Shown here in pieces: positions 1-5,976 of a stretch of 8,264 bases of DNA. This DNA comes from Alphaproteobacteria bacterium. Lineage in GTDB: Bacteria; Pseudomonadota; Alphaproteobacteria; Sneathiellales; Sneathiellaceae. The translations under genes and the position numbers were made by a program. The notes under the pieces are model-generated. The model was not told the origin of the DNA and ran no database searches. It saw only the letters and a list, made by a program, of their open reading frames with translations. Positions within the stretch are counted from its first letter, which is position 1. Each line of letters opens with the position of its first letter. Location of the stretch: contig SBHH01000039.1 in NCBI GenBank assembly GCA_006226265.1, forward strand, positions 1 to 8,264. Reading direction: 5' to 3'.

Positions 1-1234
1 TCACATAATCGACGCCGAGGCTGAAGGCCGCCTTGCCAAGCGTGTCGTGATCGACGGAACGCCAGATGGCCTTCCGGTGATGCTTCTTCGCGCGGGAAAA
101 GAGACGCTCGATTTCCGACATTTCAAGACGGTCATGACCTGCAAGCGCGATGGCGCGAACGGGGAGATCGCGGATCGCCTCGAAATCCGACCAGGCTGGC
201 CCAACCTCAAACGAGAATCCGAGAACCAGCGCCCGCAACGAGGTGAAAATCTGGCGGTAGCGGCTGTTGGGCACGCCAGTTCCCACCCCCTGAACATTGA
301 GAAGGACATGCCGTTCGGTATATTTGGGAAGCGAGGCCAGAAGCCGAGCATACTTGCCACGGGTATAGGAATGGGCCAGTGTCTCGAAATGCACGGGGAT
401 CAGGAAAAGCGGCCTGCCCTCTCCTTCCTCTAAAGCTTCAATAAAGGGTCCGCATTTCTCGAGCACCAGCAAATCCATCTCGGCCCGCATCCGGGCGGAT
501 GTTTCTGCTGCTGCCTCCAAAAGTTCCGCAACCTCCTCGCCGTCGTCGGATTTATGAACGCAGACCACCTCGTTTATCGAGACAAGACCCTTGCGATGAT
601 TGATAAGCGGACGGTAGCGGACGGCAAGCTCGGTCCGTCGCTCCTCAAATTCCTCAACCTCGCGCGCCCGGGAGCGGATGATGGCCGCCTGGAAGCAACT
701 TACCAGATCTTCAAGGCTTTTAATCCTGTCAAGATCTTCGAAATCACCGATTTCCAACATGGCCGCCTGAACCGAGATCAACTCTCCGCCCGGCAATTCT
801 CCAAACAGCTTGTTGACAAGATCGGCGGCGATCTCCTTCGATTTCCGGATGGCCTCAGCGCGCGTGACGCCAGCAAAAAGAAGCGCGAAATGCCCGTCAT
901 CGAGGGGGACAAAGACATCGTGGCGGCCGAGCTTGCGGCTCAAGTAATTTTCGGCAATGACCATGACATTTTCACGAATTTCGCCCCATTGCTCGGCATA
1001 TTGCGCCCGCACCTCGTCGAGGCCGATGATCTGGATGCTGCCGGTAATGAGATTCTGAAGGGCCTCTTCGTAGGTCTTGCCATAGGGGCGGAGGAAATTG
1101 ACAGATTCGCCAATCTCGTAATGGTGCACAACGCCACCCTTGGCAATGAAGCCGCCGCCTGCAGACGCAGTTTCCGATCCCTGATTGAAGTAATCCGGGC
1201 TGATCCGCGCTTTATGATCTGCCTCTTTTGACAT
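1..1234 (-). CDS. Degenerate GGDEF-EAL-like protein, 3' end outside window
   Basis: An uninterrupted minus-strand frame runs from ATG at 1234-1232 to the window edge, giving 411 residues (MSKEADHKAR... to ...FSLGVDYV). Residues about 60-160 follow the GGDEF fold: IIGLDEVRAQY stands where active cyclases have the metal-binding D-x-FK segment, and LDDGHFALLF (111-120) stands where the GGDEF hairpin belongs. From about 205 the pattern resembles EAL: YRPLINHRKG then INEVVCV (220-226), where EAL itself reads EVV. SVDHDTLG (393-400) followed by LGVDYV (406-411) matches the region around the late AEGVE motif. The metal-binding and lysine motifs of active phosphodiesterases (DDFGTG, K-x-D) are not recognisable; IALAGHDRLE (362-371) is the nearest match. 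I infer a catalytically inactive c-di-GMP-related or purely structural scaffold, soluble, with no membrane segment or signal peptide visible. A weak GGAA lies about 8 bases before the ATG. The gene is divergent from tusA. Coding identity is well supported by the open frame and natural composition; the family is by pattern only. Confidence 0.8.
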   Translation of the reverse strand, partial: MSKEADHKARISPDYFNQGSETASAGGGFIAKGGVVHHYEIGESVNFLRPYGKTYEEALQNLITGSIQIIGLDEVRAQYAEQWGEIRENVMVIAENYLSRKLGRHDVFVPLDDGHFALLFAGVTRAEAIRKSKEIAADLVNKLFGELPGGELISVQAAMLEIGDFEDLDRIKSLEDLVSCFQAAIIRSRAREVEEFEERRTELAVRYRPLINHRKGLVSINEVVCVHKSDDGEEVAELLEAAAETSARMRAEMDLLVLEKCGPFIEALEEGEGRPLFLIPVHFETLAHSYTRGKYARLLASLPKYTERHVLLNVQGVGTGVPNSRYRQIFTSLRALVLGFSFEVGPAWSDFEAIRDLPVRAIALAGHDRLEMSEIERLFSRAKKHHRKAIWRSVDHDTLGKAAFSLGVDYV

Positions 1235-1283
1235 TCCCGCTTTTCCGCAAAAAGTTCTGCTCAACAAACGGCCGGGGCCACTC

Positions 1284-1297
1284 GGTCAATTATGACC
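1284..1297. promoter_or_regulatory. Candidate operator, inverted repeat GGTCA-N4-TGACC
   Basis: GGTCA and TGACC are perfect inverted 5-base arms around ATTA. The element lies in the AT-rich centre of the divergent spacer, about 10 bases upstream of the TATATAAA stretch. That placement suits a dimeric transcription factor acting on one or both genes. A 5-base arm can arise by chance, and no regulator is encoded nearby, so this is only a candidate. Confidence 0.3.
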
Positions 1298-1368
1298 AGT
1301 TATGCGTATATAAAGTGTTAATAACTTGTCTTTCGGGGTAAAATCGGCAACCGGAATTCTGCCGCAAA

Positions 1369-1394
1369 TCCCGCCCTTGCGGGAGCGTCTCCGC
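1369..1394 (+). other. Two mutually exclusive hairpins in the tusA leader
   Basis: TCCCGC (1369-1374) pairs with GCGGGA (1379-1384) around a CCTT loop. The same GCGGGAG stretch (1379-1385) can instead pair with CTCCGC (1389-1394) around a CGT loop, leaving one bulged G. Both lie in the presumed untranslated leader, 58-83 bases before the ATG at 1452. The pairing is seen directly; any regulatory role is inference, and no T-run follows that would make either one an intrinsic terminator. Confidence 0.3.
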
Positions 1395-1451
1395 GCCGCT
1401 AGATTGCCGGGAGAGATAAAGTCCGTCACGGCATCAGCTATGGAAGCGGAG

Positions 1452-1691
1452 ATGAGCGAACCTCAGCATATTCTGGATACCAAGGGCCTCAGCTGTCCCT
1501 TGCCGGTCCTGAAGGCGAAAAAGGCTTTCAAATCGATGGCCGAAGGGGAATGCCTGACGGTTTTCGCGACCGATCCGGCTTCCGCTATCGACTTCAGACA
1601 TTTATGTAATGTCACCGGCTATATACTTGAAAAATATAATGAACAGGATGGCGTATTCGAATATGTCATCCGCAAGACGGCGGCACAATAG
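1452..1691 (+). CDS. tusA: TusA-family sulfurtransferase
   Basis: This is a 79-residue protein, the usual size for TusA/SirA/YeeD-family sulfur carriers. These accept a persulfide from a cysteine desulfurase and pass it on in the cytoplasm, for example toward tRNA 2-thiouridine or molybdenum-cofactor sulfuration. The diagnostic motif is GLSCPLPVLKAKKA (residues 12-25), with the persulfide-carrying cysteine at position 15. ATDPASAIDF (39-48) and the C-terminal strand YVIRK also fit the family. The ATG at 1452 is preferred because GGAAG lies 5 bases upstream and the resulting N-terminus matches family length. An in-frame ATG at 1440 would add four residues (MEAE), and a TTG at 1326 would add 42 residues with no family counterpart. 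No partner genes (tusBCD, tusE, mnmA) are in the window, so the acceptor is unknown. The gene converges on the MscS gene with only 12 bases between stop codons and no terminator visible. Confidence 0.9.
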   Translation: MSEPQHILDTKGLSCPLPVLKAKKAFKSMAEGECLTVFATDPASAIDFRHLCNVTGYILEKYNEQDGVFEYVIRKTAAQ

Positions 1692-1703
1692 GAAGCTTCA
1701 ACC

Positions 1704-2897
1704 CTAACGCCCTTCATCCCCGAAGAGATCGCCATCCTTCTGCGCAAGATGGCCCTTCTTGTGATCGGCGGGCGGCATATAGGGATCGGGCATATCCGCG
1801 CCCTCCCCGCGATAGACGGAGACGGAAGGGAAAGCGAAGCCGGTGCCCGCATTCTCGACGATCCGCTTGATCGCGTAGGCGAAATCCTGCTTGATCTGCA
1901 GCCAGTCGCCCCAGACAGTCGTATTGGTGAAACAATAGATCATGATGTCGATGCTGCTGTTATTGAAGCTGTCGGTGACGACGAACATGGTCGCCTCTTC
2001 CGGCTGGGCGAAATCGGCATTGCCGATCAGATAATCGCGGATTTCCTCGGTAATCTGCTGCAGCTGCTTGACGGAGGTGGAATATTCCACGCCGATTTTC
2101 CAGAAAATACGCCGATGCGTCATCTCGGAGAAATTGGTCACGGCCTTGTCGGCAAAGACGGAATTCGGCACGATGGTGGGGGCGCGGTCAAACCTTCGGA
2201 TCATGGTGGAGCGAAAGCCGATCTTCTCCACCGTCCCCTCGACAATACCATCCACCAGCACCCAGTCGCCAACGACGAAGCGTTTCTCCGCCAAAATGAG
2301 AAAGCCGCTGATCAGGTTCTTGAAAAGGTCCTGTGCGCCCAGCGCCACGGCAACACCGACAATGCCGAGTCCCGCGATAATCGGCCCGACCTCAATCCCC
2401 CAGAGTTGCAGGACAGTTGCGATGCCAAGGCCGATGATGAGCCCTTTCGTCACCTTCACAAGGAACGCGACCATCTCGGTCGAGAAAAGCTCTTCAAGTT
2501 TACCAAGCAGGAAAGTAAGCGGATCGATGGCGCAATAGAAAGCCCAGAAAAGGTTGAAGACGATGAGGGAGCGGACCAGCCGCCCGCTCGCGTAGGAGAG
2601 CCGTTCCTCCTGCATGAAGCCCGGAATTTCAAGCGCGAGATAGATGCCGACGACCACGGGGATAAAGCGGATCGGACCTTTCAGCGCCTCGATCATCTGG
2701 TCATCGATATCGCTTTTCGACCGCTCCGCCACCGCGATGATGCGGTTCACGACAATGCGCGTGAACAGATCGCGAATGGTAAGCGCGATGACGAGAATGA
2801 GCAGCGCGGTGATGATCGATCCGAAATCGATGCCCATGTAGCCGCTATGCCAGACATCGCGGACAATATCCCAAAAATCCAGTATCTCTTTTGTCAT
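1704..2897 (-). CDS. MscS-family mechanosensitive ion channel
   Basis: This 397-residue inner-membrane protein is larger than E. coli MscS (286) and carries extra N-terminal membrane helices. Hydrophobic segments lie near residues 26-46, 75-93, 108-131 and 143-166. The pore helix (about 169-200) is rich in Gly and Ala: IIAGLGIVGVAVALGAQD, then LFKNLISGF. The cytoplasmic beta domain follows with VVGDWVLVDGIVEGTVEKIG (208-227), RRFD (234-237) and PNSVFADKAVTNFS (244-257), the signature of the family. The alpha/beta domain runs to about 365, and residues 366-397 form a charged tail. Such channels open under membrane tension and release solutes during hypo-osmotic shock. ATG at 2897 is the only reasonable start; the same frame hits a stop about 33 bases upstream. 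The ribosome site is weak (GGATGG next to the ATG, or GGAGA farther back). It lies 55 bases after the threonine aldolase and is probably the last gene of that cluster. Confidence 0.93.
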   Translation of the reverse strand: MTKEILDFWDIVRDVWHSGYMGIDFGSIITALLILVIALTIRDLFTRIVVNRIIAVAERSKSDIDDQMIEALKGPIRFIPVVVGIYLALEIPGFMQEERLSYASGRLVRSLIVFNLFWAFYCAIDPLTFLLGKLEELFSTEMVAFLVKVTKGLIIGLGIATVLQLWGIEVGPIIAGLGIVGVAVALGAQDLFKNLISGFLILAEKRFVVGDWVLVDGIVEGTVEKIGFRSTMIRRFDRAPTIVPNSVFADKAVTNFSEMTHRRIFWKIGVEYSTSVKQLQQITEEIRDYLIGNADFAQPEEATMFVVTDSFNNSSIDIMIYCFTNTTVWGDWLQIKQDFAYAIKRIVENAGTGFAFPSVSVYRGEGADMPDPYMPPADHKKGHLAQKDGDLFGDEGR

Positions 2898-2952
2898 GCC
2901 ATCCAGATATTCCGTTGTCTCCGCCCTTCAATAGCCGGGACGGGCCGGAAAA

Positions 2953-4002
2953 TCAAACCTTGCCGGTCATAACGTCGAGCATCAGATCGACATCCGCCTC
3001 GCGCGTATCCCAGGAAGTAACGAGCCGCATGACATCGGGCTGCGCCTCCGACGGCGGATAATAGACGATATCGGTCTTCGCAAGCCGGGCGATAACCTCT
3101 TGCGACAGGCGAGCGAAGAGGATATTGGCCTCCGGCCTATAAAGAAGCGACGCACCCTCGATTTTGTTAATGCCTTCCGCAAGGCGCGCCGCGGCAGCAT
3201 TGGCTTTCCGCGCGGTTGTGAGCCAGAGATCGTTCGCTAGGTATGCATCGAGCTGGGCGGATAAATACCGCATTTTGGAGAAAAGATGCGCGCCCCGTTT
3301 CCGCCGGAACTCAAATTCCCTCGCCTTTTCCAAATCAAAGAAGACAACCGCCTCCACCGCCATTGCGCCGTTTTTGGTCGCGCCGAAGGAAAGCACATCG
3401 ACGCCCGCCTTCCAGGTGATCTCGGCGGGCGCGGCATTAAGGCTCGCAACCGCATTCGCAAAACGCGCGCCGTCCATATGAAGGGAGAGACCGAATTCCT
3501 TCGCAACCTCGCCGATCGCGGAAATCTCGTCTGCCCGATAGAGGGTGCCGCATTCGCTCGCCTGCGTGATGCTGATGGCGGCGGGCTGCGCATGATGCGG
3601 CACGCCCTGTCCCGCATGGCGGATTTTGGTCCGGAGCGCCCCGGCGGAGAGCTTGCCCATTTCCCCTTCCATCAGCGCGAGTTTGGCGCCGCCCGTGTAA
3701 AATTCCGGCGCGCCGCATTCATCCTCCTCGATATGCGCGAGGCGATGGCAATAGACCACACCGAAAGGCGGCGTGAGAACAGAGAGCCCGAGAACATTGG
3801 CGGAGGTGCCCGTCGCGACCGGAAAGGCCTTCAAGTCGCATTCGAAAATCTCTTTGAGTTTCGCTTCCACTTTCATCGTCAGCGGATCATTGCCATAGGC
3901 ACGGGCCGGTCCCGAATTCGCGCGGGCCAAAGCCTCCATAATCTCAGGAAGGACCGGGGCGGCATTATCGCTTGCGAAATTGAGACGGGAGGTATCGGGC
4001 AT
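2953..4002 (-). CDS. ltaE: Low-specificity L-threonine aldolase
   Basis: This 349-residue fold-type I PLP enzyme cleaves L-threonine or L-allo-threonine to glycine and acetaldehyde in the cytoplasm. The N-terminus NFASDNAAP is a threonine aldolase signature. ATGTSANVLGL (63-73) matches the cofactor phosphate-binding region. HIEEDECGAPEF (90-101) contains the histidine that stacks on PLP. LHMDGARFANA (174-184) contains the PLP-binding Asp177. SFGATKNG (205-212) contains the Schiff-base Lys210, and MRLVTSWDT (325-333) contains the substrate-carboxylate arginine, Arg326. Length and motif order are normal. The ATG at 4002 is 14 bases after the stop of the JAMM gene, and AAGAAG in that gap is a weak ribosome site, so the two are probably co-transcribed. 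Closely related beta-eliminating lyases share the fold, but the motif set favours threonine aldolase. Confidence 0.93.
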   Translation of the reverse strand: MPDTSRLNFASDNAAPVLPEIMEALARANSGPARAYGNDPLTMKVEAKLKEIFECDLKAFPVATGTSANVLGLSVLTPPFGVVYCHRLAHIEEDECGAPEFYTGGAKLALMEGEMGKLSAGALRTKIRHAGQGVPHHAQPAAISITQASECGTLYRADEISAIGEVAKEFGLSLHMDGARFANAVASLNAAPAEITWKAGVDVLSFGATKNGAMAVEAVVFFDLEKAREFEFRRKRGAHLFSKMRYLSAQLDAYLANDLWLTTARKANAAAARLAEGINKIEGASLLYRPEANILFARLSQEVIARLAKTDIVYYPPSEAQPDVMRLVTSWDTREADVDLMLDVMTGKV

Positions 4003-4016
4003 GGGAAATTCTTCTT

Positions 4017-4445
4017 CTAACTATCTGATATATTTAAGGAAACAGGATCGAACCCAGCGCCATTTTTGCGCGGCTTGAAGGCGGCAAGATGGCGCATCCC
4101 GGATCTGTCTACGGCGGCGATCAGCCAGAAAAGATCAGGCTCCATCACTGCATCGGCATCGCTTGCCGAAGGGGCGGCGGGACCTTCCGGATGAGAATGG
4201 AAAATGCCGATCAGTTCTTCGGGCTTCTCCATCAGCTCCTTTTCAAGGCGAAGCCGCGCGGCGGGGTCCACTTCAAACGCGCGCGCAGGGTTATCCGCGA
4301 TATTGGCGGTAAGAACGCTGCGTGTCACGCGGCGCGCATCATCGGATCCTGCCCCGACGAGAAGGGCGCAAGCCTCCTCCGGCCAGCAATCGCGGGCATG
4401 GGCGCTGAGCTTCGCCTTCTCAATGGTCGGCAGGATCAGCTTCAT
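4017..4445 (-). CDS. JAMM/Mov34 (M67-type) zinc metallopeptidase
   Basis: This is a 142-residue single-domain protein with a complete JAMM signature. It has Glu24 in PEEACALLVG, then FHSHP with His83 and His85, and Ser93 and Asp96 in the expected H-x-H-x7-S-x2-D spacing, so the zinc site looks intact. Stand-alone bacterial JAMM proteins of this type are known to cleave small ubiquitin-like sulfur carriers (ThiS/MoaD-like) or isopeptide-type links; mycobacterial Mec releases cysteine from CysO. No ubiquitin-like, E1-like or cysteine synthase gene is in the window, so the substrate is unknown. Its ATG overlaps the TGA of the upstream membrane-protein gene (ATGA, 4445-4442) and there is no clear ribosome site of its own, which points to translational coupling. 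It is followed after 14 bases by ltaE. The family is secure, the substrate open. Confidence 0.9.
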   Translation of the reverse strand: MKLILPTIEKAKLSAHARDCWPEEACALLVGAGSDDARRVTRSVLTANIADNPARAFEVDPAARLRLEKELMEKPEELIGIFHSHPEGPAAPSASDADAVMEPDLFWLIAAVDRSGMRHLAAFKPRKNGAGFDPVSLNISDS

Positions 4446-4849
4446 TGCTGGATGCCGTTCTTTTCAAGATTGATGCTGCCAAGCACCCGCCCGTCGGAAA
4501 GATCGATGACGAGGACAAGCCGCGCCGCGCCTTCGGTGCCAAGGGTGAGGAAAAGCCGGTCCGATGACGCCGTCATATCGATGACATCCATATCGTCCGG
4601 CACCGGCAGGCGGATATCGCCAAAGCGCGGCAGCTTCGTTGCAGCATCGGATTTCAGGACCGGCGGCGCCGCCATTGCCTCCGTCGTTGCCGTCTTGCCG
4701 TCCTTTTCCACGCTTCCGGTTGCCGTCAGGCGCTGAAATATGGTAACGGCTATGACGGCCGTGAAAATGACAATCAGGACGCCGAGGATCCCGACGATCC
4801 ATTTAAGGAGGGTGATGTTCGGCCCCGGCTGTTCCGTTTGTTTTGACAT
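4442..4849 (-). CDS. Small single-pass inner-membrane protein, divergent from rluD
   Basis: This 135-residue protein has a polar N-terminus, one strong membrane segment at about 13-38 (LLKWIVGILGVLIVIFTAVIA region), a low-complexity Ala/Thr linker (42-68) and a C-terminal beta-rich domain (about 75-130). In that domain LFLTLG and LVLVIDLSDGRVLGSI look like one beta-propeller-type blade. Topology is probably N-in, C-out. ATG at 4849 is supported by AAGGA seven bases upstream. It heads the minus-strand cluster and overlaps the JAMM gene by ATGA. I recall small uncharacterised proteins of this kind (possibly DUF6476) beside rluD in other alphaproteobacteria, but cannot verify the family here. 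Function unknown. Confidence 0.85.
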   Translation of the reverse strand: MSKQTEQPGPNITLLKWIVGILGVLIVIFTAVIAVTIFQRLTATGSVEKDGKTATTEAMAAPPVLKSDAATKLPRFGDIRLPVPDDMDVIDMTASSDRLFLTLGTEGAARLVLVIDLSDGRVLGSINLEKNGIQQ

Positions 4850-4888
4850 TTGACCGTCCTTAAAAAAACAACTGTTCGGTCCAATTGT
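4843..4888. promoter_or_regulatory. Very short divergent promoter region for the JAMM cluster and rluD
   Basis: Only 39 bases (4850-4888) lie between the two divergent ATGs. A perfect -35 hexamer TTGACA sits on the plus strand at 4843-4848, overlapping the start codon of the membrane-protein gene. A second copy-like TTGACC follows at 4850-4855. No convincing -10 lies 16-18 bases after either. AAGGA for the minus-strand gene is at 4861-4857, inside a run of seven A on the plus strand (4862-4868). Both promoters must be compact or extend into the opposite coding sequence. Confidence 0.35.
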
Positions 4889-5863
4889 ATGCCATCACTT
4901 TCGCCTTCACATCAAGTTGAAGTTTCGGATGCCGAAGACGGCATGCGGATCGACAAGCTGCTCGCGGACGCCCTTCCCGATGTCTCGCGAAGCCGGATCA
5001 AGCCGCTGATCAAGGAGGGGATGGTGCTGCTGGCCGGCACCGAAATCACTGATCCTTCCAGAAAAGTGCGGATCGGCGAGACTTACACCATCACGCTCCC
5101 CGATGCGGTGGAACCGGACCCGGAGCCCGAAAACATCCCGCTTGATGTCGTTTTTGAGGACGAGCATCTCATCATCGTCAACAAGCCCGCCGGAATGGTG
5201 GTGCATCCGGCGGCGGGGAACTGGTCCGGCACGCTGGTGAATGCCCTCCTCCATCATTGCCGGGACAGCCTGTCCGGCATCGGCGGGGTGCGCCGCCCCG
5301 GCATCGTCCATCGCATCGACAAGGATACGAGCGGGCTGATGGTTGCCGCGAAAAGCGACATCGCGCATCAGGGGCTTTCGAAACTCTTCGCCGCCCATGA
5401 TATCGAGCGGCGCTACAAGGCCGTTGTCTGGGGCCGGGTCTATCCGCCCGAGGGCGTGGTGGATGAAAATATCGGCCGCGATCCGCATAACCGCAAGCGC
5501 ATGGCAACTCGCGGGGGAGAGAGTGGCAAAACCGCCCTCACCCGCTACAGCCTTATCGAGAATTTTGCCGATATCGCGGCTCTTGTCGCGTGCGAGCTCG
5601 AAACCGGGCGCACCCATCAGATCCGCGTCCATATGGCGCATATCGGCCATCCGCTGGTGGGCGATCCCCTCTATACCCGGCCCAAGCTGAGCCGGACGAA
5701 AAGCCTTCCCGAAACCTTCCGCGAGGTGATCCGAAATTTCCGGCGTCAGGCGCTGCATGCCGAAATGCTGGGATTTGTGCATCCCGTCACAGACAAACGC
5801 TTGAATTTCGAGGTAGATTTCCCATCTGATATAGTGAACCTGATTACCGCGTTGAGGGGTTGA
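4889..5863 (+). CDS. rluD: RluA-family 23S rRNA pseudouridine synthase (RluD type)
   Basis: This 324-residue protein has the standard RluD architecture. An S4 RNA-binding domain covers about 18-80 (MRIDKLLADALPDVSRSRIK onward). The pseudouridine synthase domain covers about 85-310, with NKPAGMVVHP (98-107), the catalytic motif HRIDKDTSGL (141-150) with nucleophile Asp144, and LETGRTHQIRVHM (237-249). It is expected to isomerise uridines in helix 69 of 23S rRNA (E. coli positions 1911, 1915, 1917), a late step in large-subunit assembly. The ATG at 4889 is chosen because it gives a normal N-terminus; a TTG at 4850 would add 13 residues with no family match, and the next Met (4943) cuts the S4 domain. 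No Shine-Dalgarno precedes 4889, so translation may be leaderless or weakly initiated. rpoH follows after 113 bases on the same strand. RluA or RluC specificity cannot be fully excluded. Confidence 0.93.
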   Translation: MPSLSPSHQVEVSDAEDGMRIDKLLADALPDVSRSRIKPLIKEGMVLLAGTEITDPSRKVRIGETYTITLPDAVEPDPEPENIPLDVVFEDEHLIIVNKPAGMVVHPAAGNWSGTLVNALLHHCRDSLSGIGGVRRPGIVHRIDKDTSGLMVAAKSDIAHQGLSKLFAAHDIERRYKAVVWGRVYPPEGVVDENIGRDPHNRKRMATRGGESGKTALTRYSLIENFADIAALVACELETGRTHQIRVHMAHIGHPLVGDPLYTRPKLSRTKSLPETFREVIRNFRRQALHAEMLGFVHPVTDKRLNFEVDFPSDIVNLITALRG

Positions 5864-5976
5864 ATCCCGATAACAAAATGGCGTTGGTTCACGAGGAATC
5901 AGGGAATTACGGGCCTTTGTTTCGTGCGTCACGGCGGCGGATCACGGGTGCCGATGAAAGAGAGGGATAAAAAGTC
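5864..5976 (+). promoter_or_regulatory. rluD-rpoH spacer, probable rpoH leader
   Basis: This 113-base gap is long for a simple operon joint and has no terminator-like hairpin with a T-run after rluD, so rpoH may be read both from rluD and from its own promoter here. TCACGG occurs twice in direct repeat (5929-5934 and 5942-5947, 13-base period), and TCACG occurs once more at 5889-5893. GAGAGGG at 5960-5966 is the likely ribosome site for the ATG at 5977. I cannot assign a -35/-10 pair or a heat-shock promoter with confidence. Confidence 0.35.

Larger units (their letters stand above)
1235..1451. promoter_or_regulatory. Divergent regulatory region between the GGDEF/EAL-like gene and tusA
   Basis: This 217-base spacer separates two divergent start codons and must contain both promoters unless they lie inside the genes. 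The part from 1284 to 1325 is clearly AT-richer than its surroundings. It contains an inverted repeat GGTCA-ATTA-TGACC at 1284-1297 and a TATATAAA stretch at 1307-1314 that could serve as a -10 element for tusA. On the minus strand TTGACC (1290-1285) resembles a -35 hexamer, but no good -10 follows it at 16-18 bases. The region from 1326 to 1451 is open in the tusA frame but reads as untranslated leader with hairpins. Individual promoter elements are not firmly assigned. Confidence 0.4.

Noticed and set aside
47..1231. Two long plus-strand open frames (47-433 and 554-1231) that look like genes
   Set aside because: They are exactly codon-aligned antisense to the continuous minus-strand frame 1234-1, which has natural composition, an ATG and a recognisable fold. 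The plus-strand products have the Asp/His/Arg-rich composition typical of antisense frames.
1326..1451. 42-residue N-terminal extension of TusA from a TTG codon
   Set aside because: The family begins shortly before the GLSCP motif, the extension has no family counterpart, and a good ribosome site directly precedes ATG 1452.
4850..4888. 13-residue N-terminal extension of RluD from TTG 4850
   Set aside because: It would use the full divergent spacer as coding sequence and matches nothing in the family; ATG 4889 gives a normal RluD start.
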